Positions 1 through 12,800 of a DNA stretch of 64,000 bases are shown here, in pieces (position 1 is the first letter of the stretch; every line of letters starts with the position of its first letter). The position numbers and the translations under genes were made by a program. The notes below the pieces were generated by a model. The model searched no databases, was not told where the DNA came from, and was given only the letters and a program-made list of their open reading frames with translations. Origin of the DNA: Exaiptasia diaphana. Taxonomy: Eukaryota > Cnidaria > Anthozoa > Actiniaria > Aiptasiidae. Where the stretch lies: assembly GCF_001417965.1 (NCBI RefSeq), contig NW_018388003.1:511155-575154 (forward strand). The letters are read 5' to 3'.

Positions 1-119
1 TAACAATATCAATTGATGATTATTTATTCATTATTGCCTGTAATTTTATCACCTATATATATTTATCACAAATGTTGATAATTTTATGAATTTTTTAACA
101 ATTTATTTTTTTTTTGTAG

Positions 120-3100
120 AAGAGGAAGTTAAAGCAAGAAGCAAAGCAAAACGATCCCCAAGCAACATTGGTTACAACAAGATCAAAAGTGCCATATTCA
201 CGTCCTTACGTATTAATGATGCATCAAGTGTAAAGTCTATACGTGATCGATATGCCAACAAGAATGGGCCTAAAACACCCAAAACTTTTAAAAGGTACAA
301 ATGCCTATTTGATATGAGCTTGTTGTGATGGAAACAAGATTAATCTAATGTTGGTCTTCCTGTGTCATAGATCAAATCTTGAAATTATACCTGATAGTGA
401 AGAAGAGCAGTCGGAGGCAAGGTCACTTAGCTCAAGTCACTCAGAATGGCGTAGCCTTGGCAACTATTTACGCATAAGCCTCCCTAGCAACCAAAGTACT
501 GTTATTGCACTTGGTAACGAGATGACAGTACAGGATGTTGTTGTCAACACATGCGAAAAAAGACAACTTGATCCTCATACTTATTTCCTGAAACTAGGAC
601 TACAGGAAGAGGATGGGACAATAGGTATTTAAACTATAAGATATTTAGCTAAAATGGACTAATAGTTGTATGGTATAAACGAGACAGCCTTACAATTATT
701 CTCATACTTACTAATTAGAACTTATTTGTTGCGTAGATTATTTTATTCCAAAGCAGGACTCACTCCTTGAAGACCAGGTATACTGCACAATATGCGACAA
801 TTTGTTTTGCTGACGCAACCTTTTAATGATACAATGCAATTATTTATTCTTTAATAGAATTATACTCACCTTAAACTGTGTCAGAAGTGCATCTACAAAG
901 TTGAACTTACAAAGTCACTAGAAGTTGATGGACTTGATTTTGGTAGGAATTGATCCATTTATCCTTTATTTATTTGTTCAATTAATTCCATTTTCTTTGA
1001 CTTTTGTTATCAGGTCTCTCTGTTGCTAGCAAGGATGGCATGATATATATCAGTCGAGTTGAGAAGGGTCGTCTTGCGCATGTGCAAGGTGATTAAACAT
1101 TCAATCCTGATTTGCTTCTTTCCCTTTTCTCATGTTAAAGAACAAGTCAGTGAGACATCTGTTTTTATTCCTTTATTTCCCAGGTGTACTAGCAGGAGAT
1201 GAAATTCTTGCCGTTAATGATGTACCAGTTGGCGACGTGGAAACCAATCCCTTGGGGGATCTACAAGAAGCGTTACAAGGTGGGTTTATGAATATCAACT
1301 GTTGCAAGGCCCGTTTAGACTGTGGTCTGTTGGACTGATCAATTTGTGTAAATCCTCCCATTCTTTCTTTATTAATTTTTCCATTTTTTCCATCCTTTTT
1401 AAGATTCATGTATCAAGCTAGAGCTTCAATCACCGCGTGATGAGCCTCCTGTTGCCCACAAAGTGACGTCAGATGCCATTATATCCTCTCTTGTCATCAA
1501 ACCTCCACCTAAACTAAGGTAAACATTAAATACATGTTTTGTTAGAATGTGAGACATCAACATAATAAAAGAGATGCATCCAGCTGAAGAAAGATGCTGC
1601 ATTTTTATGTTCTTTTGTCATGTTTTTTGTTTTCATTTTTTTCAGTGACAACATTGAAGATACAGAGTTAGTGGATATGATTGTCCCTCCACCCGCCAGT
1701 GAGTACAAACAATCAATCAATCTGTCATGCAACAGTCAGTCATTTAGTCATTCAGGAAATTAGTCATTCACGTATTCAGTACTTCAGGCATTCTGTCAAT
1801 TTTTCATAAATTACTATAATAATAATCTTTATTGAGGAAACTTTTTCAATTACAAAGAAATGGTTTTCAAAAAGGACCTCCTAAAGTATTAAGCCATCCG
1901 ATATGGGACTTGAACCCATGACCCTCCATAATATCCAGTCAGTCAGTCAGTCAGTAAGTCAGCTAGTCAGTCAGTCAGCCACCCATTCAAGAACAGTCAT
2001 CTCTAGTACAATTAAGAGAGTCATAATTAATTGTTGACAATTAGTTAACATTCTGTCAAACAGTGTTGGACGATGGTGAAACCTGTAGCTCTATTCACAC
2101 TCCTGAAGCACCAGAGACGCCTCCAACAGAACACAAGACAGTAGATGAACTTCTACAGGTGAGTATTGTATCATTCAACTTGCAGTTAGTGCAATACAGT
2201 ACAGTTACCAATAGTGTTATTGTCCTTAAGGCGATATTATGTGAGTATTATAATGATATAAAACGTTGTTCTTTTTCCATAGCAAGCTGAGCAAGTAACT
2301 ATATTCTGCCGACAGCAGTTGGAATACAGTGACGATGAATCAAGACCCAATATACATTTAACAGAAGCAGACAAGCTACGTAAAGTTATAATTGAATTAT
2401 TAGACACAGAACGCTCCTATGTGAAGGTTAGGATAATAGCTTAAATCTACTCACTAAGGCAGAACACAGTACAATATCGTCTTTATTTTGCGTTACAGGA
2501 CTTAAAGCTGCTATTAAACAGATATCTAGATCCACTTAAAGATGAAAGTTTCATGTCACAGTCTGAGGTGAAGGCACTAGTTGGGACAGTCGATGAAATC
2601 CTTGACTTTCAAAAGACATTTTTCCAGGAGTTGAAGAAAGCCATTGAATCCGAGGCTGGTTTTGAAGAATTTGATGAAATCTCAAAGTTCCAGGTATATC
2701 AAGTTGTTTTAATGGTTGCATATAATGATTAATTTGACAAGGTTAAAAACTCATGCTTTTACATCTTTATGTATAATCATAAAGAAATGATGAAAAGGAA
2801 GATACATGCAAGTCTTTAGTTTGCCTAACATTGATATTTGCTTTGATTCTCCACACAGAATGTAATCTATACTATAGGAGAGACATTTTTGAACTACACT
2901 GAACACTTCAAACTTTACAGCGCATTTTGTTCCAGTCATTCCCGTCTTGTAGAGCTTCTTAGCACAGGTACCACCGACTATGGTCTTTATTTAAGACATA
3001 GGATAGAGCACAGTACTCATAACTAATACATTGATTGTTAATTATTCAAAAGGACAAAACGAAGATCTTAGAAATTTTTTGAATGCAAGAAATCCAAAGA

Positions 3101-5200
3101 ATCAGCATTCTGGGACACTTGAATCTTATTTGATTAAACCCATACAGGTTAGTCAAGAAGTGCTTTAGTAGAAACCAGGCTTTTGTGATAAAATTTTTTG
3201 TTCATACTTTGTAGCATTTTATAAACAGAGAATTATATTGAAAGGACTAGCTAAATCTATTGTTAATCTGGTTTCTGTAGAGAATCCTTCGCTATCCCTT
3301 ACTGATGAGAACTATATTAAAAGCACTTGACAAGAAATCAGAAGAACATGAAGTTCTTTTAGGTAAGCACATGTATTGTCTTTGGGAGTTGTACATGTAT
3401 AACATTTTAAAATTATTTTCACCTTGACTGGTTGATGTATATTATGTATATTAATTGACTTTTTTTATGGGTTGTCCTTGCTCTATACCACTAAAATATT
3501 TGTATCAATTGTACTTCAGAGGCTGTGGTGGCTGTTGAAAAGGTTGCAACACACATAAATGAAATGCAGCGAATCACAGAACGGTTTGCACCACTGTTCA
3601 ACCAAATTGTAGGAGAGTATGGAATGGTGGAGGTAAAGCATTATTGTCATTGTCTTATCAATGTGGTATTGTGACAATTAAGAATAGAAATTTGCTAGTG
3701 AGCATTTATTATTGTTCATGCAGAAGCCCAAATTACAGTGGTTTCAATTGGCTTTGAAATTTGAAGCTCTTGCATCATTTCATTATGAACATTTTTCTCA
3801 TTTTTTTCATGTGTAGGTTTCTGATGTCACTATTGACAGACTACTGCATCATGGGAAAGCAACTTGGTTAAATTGTCCAGATGAGCCAAGAAGTGGAACC
3901 CTTAAATTAAAGTATCCAGCATCACCTAGGATACATAAGAAAACTACTCATTCTACCATGCATATTTTTGGTTAGTTTTTAAATCACTTGGAGACTGCAT
4001 GAATTTAAAATTGTGCAATTGTTTGACTTAGATATTAAGATATATAAGATATTATTATTACTTATTATATTTTCAGTGTTTGAAAAAGTTGTCATTTTAA
4101 TCCATTTGGAATCAAAATCTCGCAAGAAAGAAAAGGTAATGGCTAGATAATATGCATCTGTCTATGATTAATTGTCACTCACCCAGCCATCTGTTTCTTT
4201 ATTTGTTCATTCATTCACTTTATTTATCAGAACTTCCAATTCTCTCTCCCTTCCTCCATCCAGTTTTACATCCATTCATTTGTTTCTAATTGTCCCATTT
4301 GTACTTCACAGAGCTCATCTCTCAAGACTAGTGAAGAAATTAAGTTTAAAACATTAATACCAGTGACATCGTTAGTATTAAGGGACCATCGATGGGCAAC
4401 AGGAGGTATGTTAGGCCATTTTTTATCTTGTTTATCTCCTTACCTTATCTTATTCATTTTTCATAATTTGTAATTTTACATCAGGCTATAATAAGTAATT
4501 TGTTTTTGATAGAAACTCTTCATTCATGGGAATTAGTTAACATTAGTGATACTACAGAACTTGGTCGTCAGGAATGTGCCTATCTGTTTGCTAGCAAGTA
4601 AGCATTTATTTTATTATATCTTTTCATTCATTTTTCTTCATTCTTTTTTTCATTTTATTCCTTTCAAATTAGCAGATCATTCTAAAACTCATTGCTACAG
4701 CCTCGTTGGACCCTTTCATTCATTCACTTGTTTATTTATCCATTCATTTCATTCATTCATTATTTTTTGTACTTTTTCTTCTTCTTAGAACTGCAGCTGA
4801 ACAACGAGAAGCAGTCAAGAGTATCAAAGAGGCCATCAAGAGAAGCATAAAAGCTGGTTCCAATGTTACCACTATAAGATCTCACAGTTTCCGTCGTGCT
4901 GATAATGTTTCTACCACACCTGCACCTGCCAACAATTTGAACTCAACATTCCCCATGACTGGAAATTCAAACTTTTTACGTTCTCAACCAGATGGGGGAC
5001 TTCTACGTCGATCATTCAGCCATAATCCTGAAGAAGCCCTTACTAGGCGAAGTTCACTTCTTGAAGATCAACATACACAGTTTTTACAAGCATTTCAAGA
5101 TGATTCTCAAAATAGTGACAATGAAAGCTGTCTGTCAGATAGAGTTAGTGTTGTTATCAAAGACGAGCAAGCAAAACCTGTTGATATGGGAACATATTGA
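120..5200 (+). CDS. TIAM1-like: TIAM/still-life-like Rac guanine-nucleotide exchange factor, 5' partial
   Basis: Twenty exons join in frame to about 842 residues: 120-294, 371-624, 737-777, 858-942, 1014-1088, 1184-1279, 1404-1518, 1646-1698, 2064-2158, 2283-2426, 2499-2693, 2859-2967, 3053-3147, 3281-3362, 3520-3632, 3817-3970, 4077-4135, 4312-4405, 4513-4597, 4789-5200. The order is a Ras-binding-like segment (about residues 70-160), a PDZ domain (about 190-270, [12 protein letters not shown]), a DH domain with the family strings [18 protein letters not shown] and [19 protein letters not shown], then a PH domain and a Ser-rich tail. DH-PH proteins of this family load GTP onto Rac at the membrane and at junctions. 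The TIAM signature is the RBD-PDZ-DH-PH order plus DH identity with human TIAM1. The N-terminal PH-CC-Ex part of the family is missing because the gene begins before the window. The tail after the PH domain is much shorter than in vertebrates. Confidence 0.93.
1883..1926 (-). pseudogene. tRNA-Lys 3'-half fragment with trailer, in a TIAM intron
   Basis: About 44 bases match the 3' half of the tRNA-Lys(UUU) gene at 58019-58091 with only two differences. The match covers the variable loop, the T arm (reverse complement of GGACTTGAACCC) and the acceptor strand, and runs on into the trailer (TTAATACTTT read on the minus strand). The 5' half, including the D arm and anticodon, is absent, so this cannot make a tRNA. 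It is either a retroposed or duplicated piece, or the tail of a tRNA-Lys-derived SINE. Confidence 0.8.
1928..1984. repeat. Degenerate (CAGT)n tetranucleotide tract
   Basis: A run of CAGT units with a few substitutions follows the tRNA fragment in the same TIAM intron. Similar decayed ATTC, GATT or ATGA tracts sit in introns at about 4200-4340, 16730-16910, 18775-18850, 27105-27260, 51020-51190 and 52800-52930, so they are a general feature of this genome. Confidence 0.75.
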
Positions 5201-5688
5201 TGTATATGTTGTCATGGCAACTTGTCATTTGCTAAAATCCTACCTATAGTGTTCAGAGCAGCCTCTTCTGAAATGCTTTTCTGTTTGTGTTTCTTGTGGA
5301 GAAATTAGGGAAAAGGGACTAGTCCCAGTCTCTCACTGACCTAACACAGGAAGCCCATTATTATAGAAGACTGAAGAGGCTTGCCTTATAAAACAATGTA
5401 TTTTCCCTTCAATTGTGAAAATAGGTTAGAGATATTATCTATTTATATGTTGAACTGTCAGATGGTATAAGATGATCAAATCATTTTTGAAACACAGTTA
5501 TTTATGAATATAATAATAAACAACATTTTTCAAAGGATGTGCTGCTGCCAGATGCATTACTCAGCTTTGGCCAACTCTTTTTTCTGTTCACGGGTGCACG
5601 AGTTTTCAAAGAACAGAACCAGCTTACAATTTCACATTGTGGGATTCCTGTGGTTTTTACTTAGCCATCCTGTGGCGACCCCTGTGGT
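5201..5688. other. TIAM 3' UTR and LicD-like gene 5' flank
   Basis: No coding region is supported here. The stretch holds one copy, on the minus strand, of the dispersed 13-mer GGGCTTCCTGTGT (5344-5356). AT-rich sequence with AATAATAAAC near 5510 could contain the TIAM polyadenylation signal. Confidence 0.5.
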
Positions 5689-6874
5689 GTGGCGTGGTTA
5701 TGCCGTGTTTGTTGTTCCAGTATCACTTTCAATTTTGACCTATTTGAAAGTTTAATCGATAACATGCTACAAAGCTTGAGGTTTTGTAGTGCAAGATGCA
5801 CGGGCGACCGAAACAGTCCCAACTGGAGAAATACAAGAACTTCTGAACGCACCGTTATCTGCAAGCGTACAACGATCTTTACAATCATCGTTGTTGGCTT
5901 TATTTACTACGAAATTAACGTTCATAATTTTAGCTGGTACACCAATAATTCCGGTGGCCCGTGCAAAATATCGAAAAAAGACATGATGGATTTGCTGTCA
6001 CTCTCCCAAGATACCAGCATAGTTCTGAATAGATTGAAAATAAACCATTTTCTTGTTTATGGAAGGTATGTTTTGAGATACTTTGATGTTATTCGCTAAT
6101 TTAGAGTCCCTATTTGAATAGTTAGGTTGTTTATTTTAGCACACAATAAACGTCTTTATTGTCTGTCACTTTTCAAGTAGTTGCTTAATGGATTATCGAC
6201 AGTAATACTATGTAGCTTATATCGCTTGTTGACTCAGGCCTGCGAGATAATAAACACGACATGACGTATACTGTAATATGCATAACAATAATTCCATCGG
6301 CATATAATTGAAGTGCGTAAACATTAGAAAAATGCACATGATTGTGACTGTTCATATTTTTATACCAATGCTTATGTTATAGTTATGTCATCTTAACATA
6401 TTTATGGCATATTATTTATTTTGTAGTCTATGGGGAGGACTGCGGAATAATGGACCATTGCCATGGGATACTGATTTCGATTTTGGAATTTTTTACAACG
6501 AAATCATCAAATATTCTGAACAAGAAGTCAAAGATAAATTCAAAGCCTTTGATATTAACTGTTACTATTCATATCGATTTGGTTTTTATCGAGTAACAAG
6601 AGGTTCTGCCAGAGGAGACTTAATGATTTTCAGAGATTATTACAACAATGGATGGATGCATAGAATTGGAGTGGAAGCTTACTTGGCATTTGTGAACTAT
6701 AGAAAATTTCATGTATTCCCTGCTCACCTTGTTAAGTTACCACTAGATTCCAGTCCATTTGGTAGAGTTAATGTATCTATCCCACATGGCGGAGTAGAAA
6801 TTCAAAGATATTTCTATCCACATGATTGGTGGAAAATTTCTAAACCAGGAGGATGCATAAACCATTTTGTATAG
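5689..6874 (+). CDS. LicD/fukutin-related-type nucleotidyltransferase-fold membrane protein
   Basis: Two exons (5689-6065 and 6427-6874) join within codon AG|T to give about 274 residues from the first ATG, or about 249 from the in-frame ATG at 5764. A hydrophobic segment with IIVVGFIYYE lies near the N-terminus and looks like a type II signal anchor, which would place the enzyme in the Golgi or ER lumen. The second exon has the LicD/FKRP pattern: YG-SLWGGLR-NNG-PLPWDTDFDFGI, where the W-D-x-D-F-D motif is the metal and nucleotide-sugar site. Family members move phosphocholine or ribitol-phosphate onto glycans, for example dystroglycan. The protein is much shorter than FKRP and its specific substrate cannot be told. 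The start codon is uncertain. Confidence 0.75.
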
Positions 6875-7332
6875 AAACTTTGCTATTCAGCTTAAATGCA
6901 CAATGAATTCATGTATTTTTAAGGACTTAAGCTATATTTTTGTGCAACAGCATAAAAAATATATATATATATATATATATTAAATTTTCATTTTCATTTT
7001 CAACAGCATTTTAAAAAAAACATACTATATAATTTCAGTATCATGTTTAATTATCGTAGTTGATATTGCATAAGTGACCATCCTAGAAACCCAGAGATAT
7101 CAAATTTTTTTCTCACTTTCATTATTTCCCTCTTTTTTCCTTTCTTTCCCATTTTCCTGAATTCTTGAAGCATAGATTTAGAGTTTGTTTATTGTTGTTC
7201 CATTTTACACACTTGAAATACCACTTTTGTCAAGATAAATTAATATACAATTCATCAATACCTTAATTCACAATCATTGGTATTAACTCATCAATACTAT
7301 TTATTAATTACATTAATCATTTCACACATTTA
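6875..7332. other. 3' flank of the LicD-like gene
   Basis: AT-rich non-coding sequence with an (AT)n run at about 6957-6980. No reading frame or RNA gene is convincing. It ends at the TA dinucleotide that flanks the adjacent MITE. Confidence 0.5.
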
Positions 7333-7773
7333 GAGTCGTTCTCATTAACCCGTGGAACACACCTTAGCACTTTATTCTTTACTACGTTTCATTACAACTT
7401 CTCTGCTCTTTTATTCACGAGTAACACAGATATTTGCATAGGAATTTTTTCCTATTGTATAAGAACACAATACCCATGTAAGACTGACCCATGTGCTTGC
7501 TATTGTAAATGCTTTTGAACACATAAGCGCTCTAAATGTCAAGAAATGCGTTCGTGGAAAATCGCAGGGTAGTCAATAAATTGCGGAAATTGCAATTTTG
7601 CAGTTGTGTCCTTAATAAATATGAATTTGAAATTTTGTGTGGTGGGCAGAGTATTTAACTAATAGCACTATTACACCCTCATACACTTTGTCTCTCCTTT
7701 ACTATTACACCCTCATACACTTTGTCTCTCCTTTACTATTACACTTTGTTCCACGGGTTAATGAGAACGACTC
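7333..7773. mobile_element. Non-autonomous DNA transposon (MITE) with 26-bp perfect TIRs and TA target duplication
   Basis: The first 26 bases (7333-7358, starting GAGTCGTTCTCATTAACCCG) are the exact reverse complement of the last 26 (7748-7773). Both ends are flanked by TA (7331-7332 and 7774-7775), as expected for a Tc1/mariner-like or other TA-targeting element. The element is 441 bp and has no transposase. Just inside the right end a 34-bp unit with CACTTTGTCTCTCC is repeated in tandem (about 7670-7740). Identical TIRs suggest a fairly recent insertion. Confidence 0.9.
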
Positions 7774-7775
7774 TA

Positions 7776-8238
7776 TCCTTACAGTGTTTGGGTGTAAAAA
7801 AAAGTTTTAAATATCTACAATTTATAGCACAGGATCCAATGCAAGTAGAATTCTTTAACCTGAGTTACCAGGTTACCCAGTTCCTCTAAGGGTGCTTGAG
7901 GACAGGAGGCCTGTACAAGCTTATAGCTGAATAAAAATTAACATATTTTATGTTGGGCTTGGAAAAACTAGAAAATATGTATTGCTACATTGTCTAATTT
8001 TAAGCCACTTTCATGTTTTCTTTGAAGAAACAGCAAAACTACCTTATGATTTTTGCAAAGGAAAAGCAAAACAGCTTAGGACTATTTTAACTGACTTGAA
8101 AAAGTGCGAGGAATATAACCCCCATATTAAAATAGTTTGTATTGACCATATCTATTCAATAACCAATTGTACTTTTTTATCCATTTTTTGCTATAAAAAC
8201 ACCAAAGACATCACTATCATGGTCGCCAACTGCCATGC
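7776..8238. other. Intergenic region between convergent LicD-like and RCAN genes
   Basis: It probably holds both 3' UTRs. No conserved coding sequence is seen. An open frame on the plus strand from 7982 that runs over the RCAN last exon has no recognisable domain. Confidence 0.45.
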
Positions 8239-9501
8239 TTACTCTGCATTTGGTCTTCTTGTCTGTACAACCTCCCTTGGTAAGCTTTTTAATGGGTGAA
8301 ACACTTCCCCCTCCTGTTCATCAATCCCTTCATCTTTATCACACAAATGGACTACAATGCTAGGTGCATTGATATCAGGGGGGTGCAGTTCATAAGGCTC
8401 TGATTTATCTAATGAAGCCATAGCTTGTAAGAGATCATAATTAATTACTGGATGTGATTCATGTGTTTGCTCCCATCCAACAGGGGGGGATGATGGTGGT
8501 GATATCAGGAATTGCTTGGTTAGCGGCGGTGGTCGGAGTTGGGAAGACTCACCACTAGATGTGCATGGTTGTGTCTTAAAGTAACAAAGAAATAACATGA
8601 TGTTATATCATTTTAATTGGTCAAAATTTATGGAATATTTTAATCTTACCTTTACAAAATAAACACCAAGTTCACAGCCTCGATATGTACAGCCATTCAA
8701 AACAATCTTTGCATCACTGGCATGATCTGCATCTCTGAAGGCAACTCTCACTCGTCTGAAACTTTTTAGGTAGGAAACTTTTGCTTCTTCGTCAAAAGCA
8801 GTAAATAATTGAGCAAGTTCTTGCTGAAGGGCAAGAGGAAAAAGATATCAGTAATTAATTAGCATGTATTATTCTGAATAACTAGTAGTGCTATCATATT
8901 ATAAATCCTACACAATGTAAGCAGAAATAGATTAATGTAATCAGGTATATTCTTCTAAATTTCACTTTTCGTACAATATACCCTTGATTCACGGCCAACA
9001 GATAAAGATTTCAATAATGTTATCACCTTCAAACTTCCTGTATTCTTTAAACATTGATCAATTTGGATGATTGACTGAATGATTGCTTGTCAGAGACAGC
9101 GGGCTACCAAAGCTAACATCACTAATGTGATTGTAATTCAAGAAAACACTAACTTATCTCGATCGTATTTTTAGTGGGTTTGCATATCAGCCATTACATC
9201 AATCCTATTCTTTTGGAAGACGGAAAAATATAAAAGTTAATATTGTTGACGTAAAAGACGTCTCAAGAGTCTCTCAACGCAAACATTATTTTTTTTAATA
9301 AGCGGATATTTTCTGGTTTTCTCCTATTGAAAAGCTCACCTTTATATTTTCATCATCAAAAACAGCATCGGGGACATTAGTTACCGATAAACAACAAGAT
9401 GCATTCTCTGTTGAAGGTTCATCGTCGACCATTTCTGTATCCTCGCTGCCATTAACTTCCATCTTGTCGTCCGCATCTGTCATTTCATCGTCCAGTCTCA
9501 T
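8239..9501 (-). CDS. RCAN: Regulator of calcineurin (calcipressin)
   Basis: Three exons (9501-9340, 8823-8650, 8574-8239) give about 223 residues in unbroken frame. The order is an acidic N-terminus, an RRM-like fold spanning the first two exons (SVTNVPDAVF and KSFRRVRVAFRDA, ending YRGCELGVYFVK), then the family signature LISPPSSPPVGW, a conserved NYDLL and YELHPP region, PSIVVHLCD, and the C-terminal PREVVQTRRP. The FLISPP block is the phosphorylated calcineurin-contact motif of the family, and the Q-T-R-R-P end corresponds to the vertebrate PKIIQTRRP motif. RCANs bind and tune the phosphatase calcineurin. The ATG at 9501 is chosen because it opens the exon shared with the acidic leader. 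Confidence 0.95.
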
Positions 9502-9873
9502 TTTTGTTTATAAATAATCCTTATAAATGACTAACCAATTATAGAAACCAATAGAGAATATTCCTCTGCCTTAGAACCAGAGAGAATGGCTAGCGAATGG
9601 CGTAAAATATTGTTATTTTCTCGCCATTTTATTATGTCCACAACACTCAACAAGACTGGATTGTTGTAATTACCGGTTGAGGTAGACTGGGAACGAGTAG
9701 CAAAATGACAAGCGGGAGCGGTTTCAACTCTTCATTTCATCCACATTTTTTTCACTATTTTTTCCCTTTTTATAATCAACTCTTATATATTCACAATATT
9801 TAAAAATTATCCCAAAATATTCAATAAGCTTTCATAAAGGTTTGATATTGAAAAATAATGCTTGCAATAAACT
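9502..9873. other. RCAN upstream region and RMI1 3' flank
   Basis: Both genes are on the minus strand, so this holds the RCAN promoter and the RMI1 3' UTR. No coding sequence is seen. AATATT-rich sequence lies close to the RMI1 stop. Confidence 0.5.
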
Positions 9874-12800
9874 TCATTTAAAACTTTGTAAAAGACTTTG
9901 GATGTCCTTGTCATTAGCTTCAAAAAGACCTGTGACAACTGGTCTTGGCTGTGACATGGAGAAATGCAAATCCATGAGGCATGAAATCATGCTCAGCTTT
10001 TGCTGAAATAATACAGTTTTCTGTAAAAAGAGATGAAAAAAGGAATTAAAAAAAACACTGACAACAGTTTTGACAGAGTTATCTCATCAAGTACCTGTTG
10101 TAATGCTCTACATTTTAAAGGATCACGACTTTTTTTTGCTTCTACCATTTGCCTCTGAAATTTAAAAAGACTTTTCAGTATGATTTTAAACAAAATATGC
10201 TCCTCCTCCCGATTCCTTCTCAGCCCCTGCAGGAACGCCTGCTAGCTAACTTGCTTACCTGAAACAATGCAAGAGGGCAATCAAGGAGCTCTGTCAAAAC
10301 CTAATAATAGCACAACAAAAGTAATTATTCTTTAGGAATATCATATTTTGGTGTTGTTTGACAAGCTCTGATACCTTTGATTCGTATTGTGTGAAAAACC
10401 TGTTACCCCTTTGGTGTATGACAGACCTGTGACTCCCATGCTGTTGTTTGACATACCTGTGACTCTCTTAGTGTTGTGTGACATACCTGTGACTCACTAG
10501 CTATTGTGTGACATACATGTGACACCCATGCTGTTGCTTGACATGCCTGTGACTCTCTTGGTGTTGTGTGACAGTGACTCTCTTGGTGTTGTATGACATA
10601 CCTGTGACTCACTAGTTGTTGTGTGACATACATGTGACTCCCTTGGTGTTGTGTGACATACATGTGACTCCCTAGCTGTTGTGTGACATACATGTACCTG
10701 TTCACCTAAATCAGCATCAATACTTGCTGTTCCATCGTTGATTTTAACAGTCACCCTCCATTGCTGGTTAAGATCAGATACTTGAGAATGCGATATCAAT
10801 GTAGATATATAACCCTGCAAAGGCAACATCAACAATAAATCCTGGTTAAATTATAGCCCATTTATATCCATCATCACCCCTCCTCCCCTTTGCAATAAAA
10901 AATCCTCCAGAGGGAGGGGTGGGAAGGGATGTACAAATCCCAGACTGATTGTGTAAAAGTTGAAATCTTGGGTATGTTCCAGTCTGCATATTTGATTGGA
11001 TAGTATGTAAGAGTGGTCTTTCATAGATTTTCTTTTCACTTCCATGCTTACCTTAATTCTAATAGTTTTGTCCTCTTTACCAGGTAGATTCCTAATCACT
11101 GTAGATAAGTACTGGTATGGTCTTGATGGTTCCTGGTCAAGATAGCTTGCACCAGTATTTGTTTCAATTTTGATCTTTTTATGCTGTGTGATATTTTCTT
11201 CAGCTTCCTTTGTTCGAGGCACAAGATGTGAGAGTATACTAGCTGATTTATGTTTGTTAGCTGGTTTAGTTATTACTGTAGCTCTATTTTTACCAGTTTT
11301 AACAGATGGCTTATCAAAATTAATATTTATCAAAGTATTATTAATGCTATTAGTAGCGGAAGCCACAGCAGCGTCCGCTGCAGCTAGTGCTGCTGAAACT
11401 TGCTCATCAACTGCTGTTCCAAGCTGTGATCTCAATGACATTGTTCTTCGTTGAAGTTTATTCAGTTCCGCTTGATGTGGCAGTGTATTTCCTGCTGCAT
11501 TTATATTAATATTGATTGCACTGGAACCCATCATAATAGAAAAGCTTTTTTGTTCGTGGTTTGGTTGAGACTTGACTTGTTTTGCACTGTTGGAGTTAGT
11601 TCCACTGGATAAATGTATATTTGGTCTTTTTATATCAATCTTAGATTGTATATTACTCTTATTAGATACTGCAGTAGGAGTTTTTAGATTTTGAGTGCTT
11701 TTGGAGGTGTCAAGGTCAAAGTCTTCAAGGTCATCATCCATCAATTCATCAGCATCACCAAACATTCCATCATCAAACTGCTCCACGTCATGAGCCTCTT
11801 TTTCTTCAAAGTCATCAGGCTCCGATAAAGCGACATCTTGCTCCATTTGATCCAGCTGATCAAAATCAAAATTCTCATCACCAACATCATCAAAATAATC
11901 ATTTTCTACTTCAAACTGCTCAAAGTCTTCATTTTCCATTTTTAGTTGAATACTTGACTGTGGCTGCTTGCTTGTAAAATTACCATGATTATTTGATGGT
12001 CTTGTATTCTTTCTACTTGTTATTTTATTGTAGTTATCTGTTTGAACTGAATTCCTTGTATTCTGTACATTATTTATTGGTTCATTGGATTCATAGTTAT
12101 TGGATGCTGTAGCAGGTTCTTGGTGTGATAAAGCTTCTTGTACTTTAACACCAGCAGGCTGTGGAGGTGGCTCTTTGCCGCTACAAGATAAAGTAACACA
12201 CTGTGAACCCCCACTCCCCTCATACTCCCTTTTCCAACATACCTCCATACCCACCCCCTCTCCCCACCTAACTCATCCCCAAAAATCCCTTCCTTTATAT
12301 AATGATACAGTAGTTCTCTTCCTAATAAGCATCCATTGTTCTTACATTGCATTGTGCAACATGTTCCACAAACAGTTAGTTTCAACCAGCTCATCAATGG
12401 TTCCTCCTAGAATGTGGATATTTTTGGCCGTCAGGAGCAGAACCCCAAGTCTACAGTCAACAGGGCCTTGTATCTGAACCTACAGATAGACAACATCAAG
12501 TAAATTGTCAGTAAGATATAATAATTATTATCCTCTGCTATCAAGTGCATCATCCTGATATTCTAAGGTATGTACATGCATACCTTTGTGCCTGGAGGTA
12601 TATCAAGCCTTAAAGAAGGAATCAGTTGGTATTCCATGGCTTGTATACTCTGTGATCCATCATTTAACTGGAGGTACAGCATTCTGCTTGGCTTCACTTT
12701 CTTCTCCCACTGAAAAAGTGGATGCTTATATATTATGTAGAAGACAGATTCCACTTAGAGTACAAACATTAAATGTGTGCAACACTTTCCAATATTTACT

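Noticed and set aside
1883-1926. Possible second tRNA-Lys gene
   Set aside because: Only the 3' half is present, with no D arm or anticodon arm.
7982-8299. 105-codon plus-strand open frame
   Set aside because: It has no domain and overlaps the RCAN last exon on the other strand.
10403-10835. Open frames of repeated MYVTQQ and ESQVCHTT units
   Set aside because: They are translations of the 30-bp intronic minisatellite of RMI1; the real exon 7 is only the part above 10698.
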